DNA from: Magnetococcales bacterium
Lineage (GTDB): Bacteria > Pseudomonadota > Magnetococcia > Magnetococcales > DC0425bin3
Length of the DNA stretch: 17,963 nt
Assembly (NCBI GenBank): GCA_015229045.1
Contig: JADGCJ010000063.1
Location: 1 to 17,963, forward strand
Direction: 5' to 3'
In this document: positions 8,188 through 15,584 of the stretch, in pieces
How positions within the stretch are numbered: the stretch's first letter is position 1
Layout of the letters: every line of letters starts with the position of its first letter
Program-made: the position numbers and the translations under genes
Notes under the pieces: model-generated
What the model was told of the DNA's origin: nothing
The model's input: only the letters and a program-made list of their open reading frames with translations
The model's database searches: none

Positions 8188-8287
8188 TGAAAAACTGGGA
8201 AGGAGGTCCAGGAGGAAGGGCTGCGCCCTTCCTCCTGGCGGGGTTTGGGGCAGCGCCCCAACAGAATCTTCTTCCAATTTTTTTTTC
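8188..8287 (+). repeat. Interspersed hairpin repeat, copy A (possible terminator element)
   Basis: This block of about 100 bp has a near-identical inverted partner at 13115-13215. It contains two perfect hairpins: arms CCAGGAGGAAGGGC and GCCCTTCCTCCTGG around TGC (8209-8239), and TTGGGGC/GCCCCAA around AGC (8246-8262). A T-run follows at about 8278-8286. It lies between the convergent CHAT and cyclophilin genes, in the sense of the CHAT gene, and ends at the cyclophilin stop codon. The differences from the other copy fall in hairpin loops and the tail, not in the stems. Confidence 0.85.
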
Positions 8288-8902
8288 TTATTTAGCCTGC
8301 CGTTGGGCTTTGACGATGGTGACAGGCTGAACAGGCACGTTTTGATGTCCACCCCGGTTGCCGGTGGGAACGTTGACAATCTTGTCAACAACATCCATGC
8401 CTGCCACGACACGCCCGAAAACAGCATAGCCGAAATCACGTCCCCCGTGGTCCAGAAAGACATTGTCGGCCACATTGATGAAAAACTGGGATGTGGCGCT
8501 GTCCACCACATTCGTCCGGGCCATGGCCAGGGTGCCCCGGGTATTTTTCAGACCATTGTCGGCCTCGTTCTTGATGGGAGCATGAGTCTTTTTTTCCTTC
8601 ATATCCGGCAACATGCCGCCGCACTGGACCATGAATCCCGGAATCACCCGATGAAAGATGGTGCCATCAAAAAACCCTTCATCCACATAGGTCAGAAAAT
8701 TTTTGACACTCAAGGGCGCCTTGGCGGCGTCCAGTTCCACGGTGATGTCACCCATGGAAGTCGTCAATACAACCATGACTTGTCCTCCTTTATTGCCGCC
8801 TGTCGTTTCATCTGCCTGGAGCGTACCAACCGGCAAGGTCAGCAACGCCACAAAGAGTGCCATCCAGAATCCTGAAAACCATGATCTATTGTGTTTTTTC
8901 AA
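8288..8902 (-). CDS. Exported cyclophilin-type peptidyl-prolyl cis-trans isomerase
   Basis: This single-domain cyclophilin catalyses proline isomerisation during folding. I place the start at a TTG (8902) because AAGGAG lies 6 bases upstream and the resulting 204-residue protein has a good signal peptide: MKKHNRSW, a hydrophobic core, and a likely cut after TLQA before DET. The catalytic domain starts at about residue 43 and has [15 protein letters not shown] (H84, R85, F90, Q93), [20 protein letters not shown] and [13 protein letters not shown]. Cys replaces the usual first Gly of QGG. The start overlaps the end of the HEPN-like gene by 17 bases, so translation is probably coupled. A second Shine-Dalgarno sequence with ATG at 8776 would make a cytoplasmic form. 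It is related to PpiA/PpiB; the symbol is left open. Confidence 0.9.
   Translation of the reverse strand: MKKHNRSWFSGFWMALFVALLTLPVGTLQADETTGGNKGGQVMVVLTTSMGDITVELDAAKAPLSVKNFLTYVDEGFFDGTIFHRVIPGFMVQCGGMLPDMKEKKTHAPIKNEADNGLKNTRGTLAMARTNVVDSATSQFFINVADNVFLDHGGRDFGYAVFGRVVAGMDVVDKIVNVPTGNRGGHQNVPVQPVTIVKAQRQAK
8774..8790 (-). promoter_or_regulatory. Strong internal ribosome-binding site and ATG inside the cyclophilin gene
   Basis: On the minus strand the cyclophilin frame reads AAAGGAGGACAAGTCATG. This is a near-perfect Shine-Dalgarno sequence placed before an in-frame ATG at 8776 (residue 43 of the exported form). Translation from here would give a 162-residue protein beginning [15 protein letters not shown], which is where leaderless cytoplasmic cyclophilins normally begin. 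The site may yield a second, unexported product, or may be a relic of a cytoplasmic ancestor. Confidence 0.5.
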
Positions 8903-9632
8903 TAACGTCTCCTTTATTGTCCAAGGGGGTTGCGGCAACCGGGTCGTTGACAGGCCCGGGCAGGGCAACGGAAAGATCTGAATCCAGAGTGGCCGGAACA
9001 GGATCCGAAAAAACCTGTTCTGGAGCAATCGGTGTCTGCTCCGAAATGACCTGTTCCAGAGCAACCGGTGCCTGATCGGGAATAACCTGTTCCGGGACAG
9101 GCGGTGCCTGATCAGGAATAACCTGTTCCAAGGGGTCCGGTGTCTGATCTGGAAATATCTGCTCCGGGTCAGCCGGGGATGAATCCGGGGCCGGGAATAC
9201 CGGATCAATGGTGTTGGCACCCTCTCTGCCCCGGCGTTCCCACAGAATGCGCTCGACCTCACTGAGGATACGCTCACTTGTGAAAATCATCTGTTTGGCC
9301 TGACTGCGCACAAAACTTTTGCCGAGACGATATTCAGCGGCGTTGCGTTGATCGCGCAGACTGCGCAAGGCCTGCCCCAGACGACGCACGGCAGGGTCGT
9401 CCTGATCGAGACCGGAAATTTTGGCCATCTGCATGGCCCGGATCAGACGTTTGTGATGTCCCTCCTGCTCTCGCACCTGGGGCGCGAGCAGGCCGAGATG
9501 TTCCCCGAGCTGGTGGCAGGCATGGTAGGCGGCAAAATACGCCCGGCTGCCGGCATCCCGCAAATCCACCTCCAGATGGCTGCCGGCCAGGCGCTGGGCC
9601 AGGCGCAACAAATCCTTGCAGGTAATGCTCAA
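8886..9632 (-). CDS. HEPN-like domain protein with Pro-rich 12-residue repeat tail
   Basis: The N-terminal 130 residues resemble the HEPN fold of the COG1895/UPF0332 type: [12 protein letters not shown] (about 29-40), a charged loop ending EGHHKRLI, and [16 protein letters not shown] (about 89-104). Catalytic HEPN RNases carry R-x4-6-H; here RNAAEY has Tyr where His would be expected, so nuclease activity is doubtful and a binding role is more likely. Residues 157-216 are five tandem 12-residue units of the EQVIPDQAP type. The tail has no transmembrane segment. The start is a TTG (9632), chosen because GGAGG lies a few bases upstream and the TTG overlaps the preceding stop as TTGA. The gene sits between the TPR-like and cyclophilin genes and overlaps both. 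Confidence 0.7.
   Translation of the reverse strand: MSITCKDLLRLAQRLAGSHLEVDLRDAGSRAYFAAYHACHQLGEHLGLLAPQVREQEGHHKRLIRAMQMAKISGLDQDDPAVRRLGQALRSLRDQRNAAEYRLGKSFVRSQAKQMIFTSERILSEVERILWERRGREGANTIDPVFPAPDSSPADPEQIFPDQTPDPLEQVIPDQAPPVPEQVIPDQAPVALEQVISEQTPIAPEQVFSDPVPATLDSDLSVALPGPVNDPVAATPLDNKGDVIEKTQ
8985..9164 (-). repeat. Five tandem 36-bp units encoding Pro-rich 12-residue repeats
   Basis: Five in-frame units encode [48 protein letters not shown] and [12 protein letters not shown] (residues 157-216 of the HEPN-like protein). Units are exactly 36 bp and the central ones are most alike, as in arrays that grow and shrink by slippage or recombination. Copy number is likely to vary between strains. 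Confidence 0.9.
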
Positions 9633-10417
9633 TAGGGTTCCTCCCGGGAAAGATATCCCACCACGACGTGCCGAAAGGCCCGTTCCGGCAGGGATGACCG
9701 GGCGAGTCGCTCAGCGAGAAGCCAATCCAGATCGGCCACCTCCCGGGAAGGTTGCCGCAGAACAAAACGGAGCGTAATCCAATGGTCGGTCTCTTCCTGG
9801 CGCAGGCTGTACTGGGCGACGGCCCCCAGAATGCGACGTTCGCGCAGAATGGATGCCGCCTGCAACTGCACGGACTCGACATCCTGATCCGAGACCCGCA
9901 TTTCCCGGAGAAAGCGGGCACAGGCCAGCACCTCGGCAGCACCCGGCACGGGTGACAGGAGGCCGAGTTTGTCGCGATTTTCCAGCCAGTGGGCGGCCTC
10001 CTGAAAACGACCTGCATAAATGCAGGCAAACGTGGCCTCCACCAACAGGTCGGCATGCCGGGGTTGATCCTTGCATGCCTCCCGGGCTTCCAGAACGGCC
10101 TCGGAAAAACAGCCAAAACCTTGCAGGGCCACCATGTGATTGGTGCGAATATAGGCTTCCTGGGGTTCCGCCTCCCGGGCAGCCTCGAAATGGTAGCGCA
10201 TGGACTCCTCATCGCCACGAATCGTCGCAATGATGCCCAAAACACTGTGTGCCCGTCCCGGATAACTGTCCAGAAAACTCTCCGCCACGCGCCGGTCACG
10301 TTGCAGGACCATTTCACTGTAACGTCCACCAATCGGCATCTCCCGCAAGCGGGCAATGATGGCAACCAGCTCTTTGACGTTGGCAGATGGGGTGATATTC
10401 ATTTCGATCCGTGACAT
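9629..10417 (-). CDS. TPR-like helical-repeat protein, function unknown
   Basis: The product has 262 residues if started at the ATG at 10417. A GTG at 10441 and an ATG at 10402 are alternatives, and none has a convincing Shine-Dalgarno sequence. The centre holds TPR-like helix pairs (AHSVLGIIATIRGDEESMRYHFEAA, here split as AHSVLGIIAT and MRYHFEAAREAEP; then GCFSEAVLEAREACKDQP and YAGRFQEAAHWLENRD). The C-terminal third (VAQYSLRQEETDHWITLRFV) is not recognised. No signal peptide is visible, so it is probably cytoplasmic. Its stop overlaps the start of the HEPN-like gene, and that gene overlaps the cyclophilin gene, so the three are probably co-translated. It may act as a scaffold for partner proteins. 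The start is divergent from the alarmone synthetase gene. Confidence 0.7.
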   Translation of the reverse strand: MSRIEMNITPSANVKELVAIIARLREMPIGGRYSEMVLQRDRRVAESFLDSYPGRAHSVLGIIATIRGDEESMRYHFEAAREAEPQEAYIRTNHMVALQGFGCFSEAVLEAREACKDQPRHADLLVEATFACIYAGRFQEAAHWLENRDKLGLLSPVPGAAEVLACARFLREMRVSDQDVESVQLQAASILRERRILGAVAQYSLRQEETDHWITLRFVLRQPSREVADLDWLLAERLARSSLPERAFRHVVVGYLSREEPY

Positions 10418-10585
10418 AAGGATTGTCAAACTTCGTTGCACAGGCTACCAGGATTTGATTGATTTGAAAATGTATCACGAATTCCTCTTCCCATTTGAAC
10501 GAAATTGCAAGAATATCAGGGTCATCAAAAAGGTTTCGCCGCCTTGGAAAACAGGGCTTGGTCACAAGTGACTGGAACGGTATCC

Positions 10586-11671
10586 ATGGAACCGGTTGAC
10601 GATATCACCATTGAAAAAATTCTGGATCAATACGAAGAGCGACGGACCATCTACGCGGATTTCATGAACCGCCAGATGACGCTCCTGCAGGAGTTTTTGC
10701 AGGAACACGGTCCGAAGACCTACGATATTGCCGGTCGGGTCAAGGAACGGGAGAGCCTGCGCCGCAAACTCCTCGATCCAGACTCCAAAATCACCAAACT
10801 GGATGATGTCACCGATCTGGTGGGGATTCGCATCATCACCTACTTCGAAGATGAAGTGGAACTGGTGGCCGAACTGATTCGCAAAGAGTTCAAAATCAAC
10901 GAATCCTACATTGTGGATCGGGGCGAGCTGCTCGACCCGGAACGCTTCGGCTATCGTTCCCGCTATTATGTCGTCGGCCTGCTCGACGACCGCCTGCGCC
11001 TGATCGAATACAAACGCTTCAAAGGATTCCAGGCCGAAATCCAGGTGCGATCCGTCCTGCAACAGGCCTGGGCCGAACTGGAACGGGAGCTGGGTTATAC
11101 GAGCCGGGAACTCTTCCCCAAAGAACGGCGGCGACATTTTTCCCGCGTGGCGTCACTCTTGGAGCTGGCCGACTCCGAACTCAACGGCATCAAACAATTC
11201 ATCCGCCCCTACCAACTGGCCCAACGGTCGGAAACCCGCCATACCCATATCTCCCCGGATGATTCATTCGATCAGGTCGCCCTGACGGACTTTATCCAGG
11301 AAAACGGCCTCGTCCGGGATTTGGACAGCAGCATGGCCACCATTTTTCGCACCGATACCACCTTCAACGAAACGTTCATCCTGCAACTCGCCGAAAATCT
11401 CGGCCAACTGGGCATCCGGCACCTCACCGCCCTGGAAAACGAGCTGCGTTCCCATCGCAAGGCCATGCTGGGTATCGGCAAACAGTTGCGTGACCGCTAC
11501 GCGGATCGTGAATATGGCTCTCTCTGGCGGGGAATTTCCATCCTTGTCATGTGTTATGCCCTGGCATCCACTTCCGAAAAAGCCGATCAGCTTTTGACCC
11601 ATTTGGACAAAACCGCCTTCGGCATGCAACTGGAAAAAGGTATCTTCCATGACGATATCGAACGTTGGTAA
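10586..11671 (+). CDS. RelA/SpoT-domain protein (putative small alarmone synthetase) with long C-terminal extension
   Basis: Residues about 40-175 form a RelA/SpoT nucleotidyltransferase domain, which transfers pyrophosphate from ATP to GDP or GTP to make (p)ppGpp. Visible motifs are RVKERESLRRKL (51-62), DDVTDLVGIRI (73-83), GYRSRYYVV (122-130), AEIQVRS (150-156, E151/Q153) and AWAELERELGY (161-171). There is no HD hydrolase, TGS or ACT domain, so it is a small synthetase rather than a full RelA/SpoT. Two positions differ from the usual pattern: Tyr in YRSRY where a His is common, and Arg in ELEREL where EH is common. Residues 176-361 are a helical extension I do not recognise, longer than in most small synthetases. 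I start at 10586; in-frame codons from 10505 have no clear coding role. The next gene overlaps its end. Confidence 0.8.
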   Translation: MEPVDDITIEKILDQYEERRTIYADFMNRQMTLLQEFLQEHGPKTYDIAGRVKERESLRRKLLDPDSKITKLDDVTDLVGIRIITYFEDEVELVAELIRKEFKINESYIVDRGELLDPERFGYRSRYYVVGLLDDRLRLIEYKRFKGFQAEIQVRSVLQQAWAELERELGYTSRELFPKERRRHFSRVASLLELADSELNGIKQFIRPYQLAQRSETRHTHISPDDSFDQVALTDFIQENGLVRDLDSSMATIFRTDTTFNETFILQLAENLGQLGIRHLTALENELRSHRKAMLGIGKQLRDRYADREYGSLWRGISILVMCYALASTSEKADQLLTHLDKTAFGMQLEKGIFHDDIERW

Positions 11672-12299
11672 ACCCGTCAGGATGCCGGTTGGCGCTGACA
11701 TCGAGCGTCACTCCGGAACTGGTTCGGTGGCTGTGACAAACCTGGGCAAGGGAGTGGAGTTGGCAGCCACCTTGACCATCATGAGTCTGTTTCTGGCCGC
11801 ACCCCTTCAGGCGGATCTTTATACCTGCAAACACAACACCACCGGCGAAACCGTCTGGCGCAATCGCCCGTGCCCCAGTAATGAAACCCTGATCCATAAA
11901 GAAGTCCAGAAACCTGGACAGGAAAGACCGCCCGCCAACACATCCGGCACACCTGCCAACGCCAATCCGGCTGCTGCAATCGGCATGCCCGCCAACCCGA
12001 ATCCGGTTGCACAGGGTGGTCAGGCCACTCCGCCGGCCAGTACCGCCCAGCAGGATGCGCTTTTAAAAAATGCTGGACAGCAGGTGGCCAGCACGATCAT
12101 CAACGATCCGCATCTCATGCAAAAGCTCATGGCCCTCCAAAATAATTCCACCCTCCGCAGCATTCTGGATGACCAGGATCTGCTGGCCAAAATTCAATCC
12201 GGTCAGGGGTTGGCCGAACTGGCCAATGACCCCCGCATCCAAAAACTGATGCAACACCCCATGGTCCAGGAGCTGAAAGGTCGCACCTCGGCACCGTGA
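11649..12299 (+). CDS. Exported DUF4124-type protein with STI1-like C-terminal repeats
   Basis: A hydrophobic segment (about residues 38-54, ending LFLAAPLQA) is followed by DLYTCKHNTTGETVWRNRPCP, the short DUF4124 motif with two cysteines found in periplasmic proteins. A Pro/Ala/Asn-rich linker (about 90-135) leads to a helical C-terminus with DP-type repeats: NDPHLMQKLMAL, LDDQDLLAKI, NDPRIQKLMQHPMVQEL. These resemble STI1/Hop DP units, which bind hydrophobic peptides, so a chaperone-like binding role is possible. The ATG at 11649 has AAAGG about 8 bases upstream and overlaps the synthetase gene by 23 bases. It gives an unusually long leader; a GTG at 11733 would give a normal-length signal peptide (28 residues fewer). 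Translational coupling to the synthetase gene is likely. Confidence 0.7.
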   Translation: MTISNVGKPVRMPVGADIERHSGTGSVAVTNLGKGVELAATLTIMSLFLAAPLQADLYTCKHNTTGETVWRNRPCPSNETLIHKEVQKPGQERPPANTSGTPANANPAAAIGMPANPNPVAQGGQATPPASTAQQDALLKNAGQQVASTIINDPHLMQKLMALQNNSTLRSILDDQDLLAKIQSGQGLAELANDPRIQKLMQHPMVQELKGRTSAP

Positions 12300-12318
12300 T
12301 CATGTGGCTTCGCATGTT

Positions 12319-13077
12319 TCACAGCCGATTGATCAGACCGGCAACATAACCTGCCCCGAACCCGTTATCGATGTTGACGACGGTGACATTGGCCGAGCAA
12401 CTGTTCAACATGCCCAGCAAGGCAGCCAGGCCATGAAATGCGGCCCCGTACCCGGTCGAGGTGGGCACGGCGATCACCGGCTTGTCAACCAGGCCCCCCA
12501 CGACCGAGGGCATGGCCCCTTCCATGCCGGCGACGACGACAAACACCCGTGCCGAACGGAGCAATTCGCCGGCGGCCAACAGGCGATGCAACCCGGCAAC
12601 CCCCGCATCATAGTGGGTTTCAACCCGTGAACCCATGAGACGTGCCACCAGGGCGGCCTCTTCGGCTACCGCAATATCACTCGTTCCGGCACACAAGACC
12701 CCGACCAGACCCGTTGCCGGGTTGTCTTCCACTTGCCGATAAAGGCAGCTTGTGCCTTTGGCATGGTGCAGGAGAGGAAAGCGTTCCCGCAGTTTGCGCA
12801 TCTGTTTGGGAGAGAGACGGGTGATCAGAAGATTGTTCGCGTGTTCCAGCGACCGTTCCACGATCCCTTGCAGGTGGCGAAACCGTTTGCCCTGCGCAAA
12901 AATCACCTCGGGAAACCCATGCCGCAAACTGCGATGGGTATCCAGACGGGCCACGATGCTGCCATCCTGGGTCAGAGCATCCATGGGAAAACGCGCCAGT
13001 TTTGCCAGGGTTTCTTCCACGGTGGCACGGCCTTCGGCCAGGGACGTGAGCAGGGATTTCAGGAGTTCGGGAGACAT
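12319..13077 (-). CDS. larB: LarB-type pyridinium-3,5-biscarboxylic acid mononucleotide synthase
   Basis: LarB carboxylates and hydrolyses nicotinic acid adenine dinucleotide in the first step of nickel-pincer nucleotide cofactor synthesis, used by lactate racemase and relatives. The 252-residue product matches the family along its length: ARLDTHRSLRHGFPEVIF (43-60), LCAGTSDIAVAEEA (128-141), DAGVAGLHR (157-165), VVVAGMEGAMPSVVGGL (180-196), VPTSTGYGAAFHGLAALL (204-221) and NSCSANVTVVNIDNGFGAG (225-243). The last segments show the PurE-like fold. No larC, larE or larA is in the window, so the partners must lie elsewhere. The gene is separated from the upstream glycosyltransferase by a hairpin repeat, so it probably has its own promoter. 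It converges with the DUF4124 gene across 19 bases. Confidence 0.9.
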   Translation of the reverse strand: MSPELLKSLLTSLAEGRATVEETLAKLARFPMDALTQDGSIVARLDTHRSLRHGFPEVIFAQGKRFRHLQGIVERSLEHANNLLITRLSPKQMRKLRERFPLLHHAKGTSCLYRQVEDNPATGLVGVLCAGTSDIAVAEEAALVARLMGSRVETHYDAGVAGLHRLLAAGELLRSARVFVVVAGMEGAMPSVVGGLVDKPVIAVPTSTGYGAAFHGLAALLGMLNSCSANVTVVNIDNGFGAGYVAGLINRL

Positions 13078-13114
13078 GTCGATCCGCTCAGAGGCTGTTC
13101 ATTAACTCTCGGAT

Positions 13115-13215
13115 AAAAAAAATTGGAAAGAAAGATTATATTGGGGCTCCGCCCCAAACCCCGCCAGGAGGAAGGGCACAGCCCTTCCTCCTGGACCTCC
13201 ATCCCAGTTTTTCAT
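13115..13215 (-). repeat. Interspersed hairpin repeat, copy B (inverted relative to copy A)
   Basis: Read on the minus strand this copy matches 8188-8287 with only a handful of differences. Both hairpins are intact: the 14-bp arms around a 3-base loop at 13164-13194, and TTGGGGC/GCCCCAA at 13141-13157. The element follows the stop of the downstream glycosyltransferase gene (13254) in the same sense and ends in a T-run (13115-13122 as A's on the plus strand). It sits just before larB. A role in transcript termination or 3'-end protection is plausible. Confidence 0.85.
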
Positions 13216-13253
13216 TCGTTTTTTTTGAAATTAACAAGTTATCAGGCAGCCTC

Positions 13254-14405
13254 TTAGACAGTTTTTGGAGTCGGCGGGGATGGCGATACCATCTCCTGGT
13301 AAAAGGCCTGATACTGATCGACCACTCTGCTGAGGGCATAATCGGCCAGGATGATGGCGCGGGCACGTTCGCCCAATTTTTGGCGTTCAGCAGGCGCAAG
13401 TTGCAAAATGGCCAGCAAGGCTTCGGCCATGGCATCCGGATTCTGGGCTGGTACCGTGCGTCCTGAATCGCCGATCAGCAGGGCGGAATCCCCCACCGCC
13501 GTGGCCACGCAGGGTACGCCGCAGGCCATGGCCTCGCCAATGGTATTGGAAAATCCCTCCCCGATGGAAGATGAGACGGCCACATCCAGGGCGGCATTGA
13601 TAGAGGCGATATCGTGGCGCTTGCCGGTCATGTGGATGCAATCGGTCAGACCCAGTTTTGGAATGCGGGTGGCAAAAAACGGGTTATCCAGATGGACATC
13701 GGCACCGATCATGACAAAGTGGGCTGCCGGACACTGTTGGTGAACCCGGGCGGCGGCGGCCAGAAAGGTATCATGATCCTTCATGGGATTGAAGCGCGCC
13801 ACGATACCAACGAGCAGGGTTTCGGGTTGCAATCCCAATTCCTGGCGAAAGCGATCACGTGCCCCGGGATCGGGCTGATACTCCGTCACATCGAAGCCAT
13901 TGGGAATCCGCACCCAGCGGCGAGGCCGATAGCCGAGACTTTCATGGTAGGTTTGCCCGGCCATGGAATTGACCAGGATGGCATCCGGTCGGGTCGAGAG
14001 CCGGGCGAGAATTTGCTTGGTCCAGTCCAGTTTGCGGCCACCGCTTTGCATGGTGGAACAGCGCAAACTCCACACGATCCGTGGCACATGCGCCAGACGC
14101 CCCACAAGCAATCCCAGCAAATCCGAGTGATACATCCAGGTTTGCAGAATATCGGGCCGCAGGGTACGCAGCAGTCTGACCAGGCGATAGACGCCCAAGG
14201 GATGCGGCATTCCCTGGGGCATGTTCAGGGTGTGGACGTCGAGGGGCAATTCGGCGCGAATCTGGGCACCTATGGGTCCGAGATCGGTCATGGAGATGAC
14301 GCTGTGATGATACTGCGCAAGGTCCGAGCCACACAAAAACTTGTGCAGCATGCGCTCGGCACCGCCGGTACCCAATCCCGTGATGAGGTGGACGACCCGG
14401 ATCAT
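13254..14405 (-). CDS. GT4-family glycosyltransferase (second of a tandem pair)
   Basis: This 383-residue GT-B enzyme transfers sugar from a nucleotide-sugar donor, probably to a surface polysaccharide or lipid-linked acceptor. The N-terminal acceptor domain starts VVHLITGLGTGGAERML. The donor domain has GIVARFNPMKDHDTFL (200-215) and the EX7E-type motif SIGEGFSNTIGEAMACG (E283/E291), followed by GVPCVATAVGD. The ATG at 14405 overlaps the TGA of the upstream glycosyltransferase as ATGA, which decides the start. The frame is open a further 79 codons upstream, but that part overlaps the neighbour and is not coding. Donor and acceptor sugars cannot be read from the sequence. No membrane segment is present. 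Confidence 0.9.
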   Translation of the reverse strand: MIRVVHLITGLGTGGAERMLHKFLCGSDLAQYHHSVISMTDLGPIGAQIRAELPLDVHTLNMPQGMPHPLGVYRLVRLLRTLRPDILQTWMYHSDLLGLLVGRLAHVPRIVWSLRCSTMQSGGRKLDWTKQILARLSTRPDAILVNSMAGQTYHESLGYRPRRWVRIPNGFDVTEYQPDPGARDRFRQELGLQPETLLVGIVARFNPMKDHDTFLAAAARVHQQCPAAHFVMIGADVHLDNPFFATRIPKLGLTDCIHMTGKRHDIASINAALDVAVSSSIGEGFSNTIGEAMACGVPCVATAVGDSALLIGDSGRTVPAQNPDAMAEALLAILQLAPAERQKLGERARAIILADYALSRVVDQYQAFYQEMVSPSPPTPKTV

Positions 14406-15538
14406 GGCATGGCTTCCAGTGCCTGCAAGGTGTTGGTCACCAGATTGGCCGTATTGAAGTGGGTCAGGATGCGTTCCCGGGTTTGTTGGCGCACAATATC
14501 GGCTCCCTGCCGCAATTGGGTCAGTCTGGCGATGATGGCGGCGGCCATGACTTCGGAATTGCGGGGGGGAACACAGGAGCCGGTCTCCCCGATGATACGG
14601 GCCGCATCCCCGACCTGGGTTGCCACAAAGGGGAGACCACACGCCATCCCCTCCCCGATCACCCCGGAAAACCCTTCCCCATACGCCGATGAAGAGACTC
14701 CCAGGTCCAGGGCGCTGAAGACGGCGGCCATATCGTCGCGGGGGCCGGCCCAGATCAGGCGCTGGTCCAGACCCAGACTGGTGGCCAGGTCAGCAAGTTG
14801 TTGGCGCATGGCCGGTTCACCATCCCCGACACAGACGAAGCGTGTCTCGGGCATGTGTGCCGCAACAAGCGCGGCGGCCCGCAAAAAGGTGGCATGGTCC
14901 TTCATGGGATCCAGACGGGCGGCGATACCCACCAGAGGTTGATCAGGCTGGATGCCCCACGCCTGGCGCACCTGTTGTCCGGCCTCGATATCCGGTCGAA
15001 AAATGCCACCAACATCAATCCCGTTGGGCACAACGACTGATTTTTCTGCCGGATAACCCCGTTCGCAATGAAAAACCCGTCCTGCCTCGGAGTTGAAGAT
15101 GATGCGGTCGGCGAAACGGGACAACCGGCAGGTCAGGCCGAAGGTCAGTTTGGTCACCGGATGATAATGATCCAGATCCATATCCGAGGCCCGCACCCCC
15201 CAGACCACCCGGGTTTGGGAGGGAAGGCCGGGTTTGACAAGGACCGAGAGCAGGTTGGGTTCGACCAGATAGCTGTGCAGAATGTCGGGGGATTCGCGCC
15301 GGACCAGTTGCACCAGATTCAGCACAAACCCACCCAGATCCCAGCGACTTTTTTTGCCCAGGTCGTAGAGAGGGATCCCGGCCTCTTGCAGTGTGGCTGC
15401 AAACAGCCCCCCGGCATAAAAGACCGCGACGCCCACATCATGCCCTGCCTGATGGAAACCCCGCGCCAGAAGCGTCAACTGGCGTTCGGCACCACCCCGA
15501 TTCAGGGATCTGATAAGAAACAAAATTTTCACATGCAA
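14402..15538 (-). CDS. GT4-family glycosyltransferase (first of a tandem pair)
   Basis: The 378-residue product has the group-1 layout: ILFLIRSLNRGGAERQLTLL at the N-terminus, a nucleotide-sugar domain with GIAARLDPMKDHATFL (204-219), and the EX7E-type motif YGEGFSGVIGEGMACG (E288/E296), followed by GLPFVATQVGD. It is clearly related to the next gene (shared RGGAER/TGGAER, PMKDH.TFL, GEGFS..IGE.MACG), so the pair probably arose by duplication and then diverged in specificity. The ATG at 15538 has no strong Shine-Dalgarno sequence; a GTG two codons later is an alternative. The stop overlaps the next start as ATGA. Likely role: stepwise assembly of a cell-surface glycan. Confidence 0.9.
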   Translation of the reverse strand: MHVKILFLIRSLNRGGAERQLTLLARGFHQAGHDVGVAVFYAGGLFAATLQEAGIPLYDLGKKSRWDLGGFVLNLVQLVRRESPDILHSYLVEPNLLSVLVKPGLPSQTRVVWGVRASDMDLDHYHPVTKLTFGLTCRLSRFADRIIFNSEAGRVFHCERGYPAEKSVVVPNGIDVGGIFRPDIEAGQQVRQAWGIQPDQPLVGIAARLDPMKDHATFLRAAALVAAHMPETRFVCVGDGEPAMRQQLADLATSLGLDQRLIWAGPRDDMAAVFSALDLGVSSSAYGEGFSGVIGEGMACGLPFVATQVGDAARIIGETGSCVPPRNSEVMAAAIIARLTQLRQGADIVRQQTRERILTHFNTANLVTNTLQALEAMP

Positions 15539-15584
15539 CCGGAAATATCACCTGACTCCCTGGGATACGGCCCCTGGTGGCACA

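Noticed and set aside
8188..8287. CRISPR or MITE origin for the hairpin repeat
   Set aside because: There is no spacer array, no target-site duplication and no terminal inverted repeat of a transposon. The conserved features are hairpins and a T-run.
8886..9632. HEPN toxin of a HEPN/MNT toxin-antitoxin pair
   Set aside because: The R-x4-6-H motif lacks its His, there is no adjacent nucleotidyltransferase antitoxin, and the partner genes are a TPR-like protein and a cyclophilin.
13614..14942. 442-codon open frame on the plus strand
   Set aside because: It spans the two glycosyltransferase genes in antisense and has no recognisable motif or ribosome-binding site.
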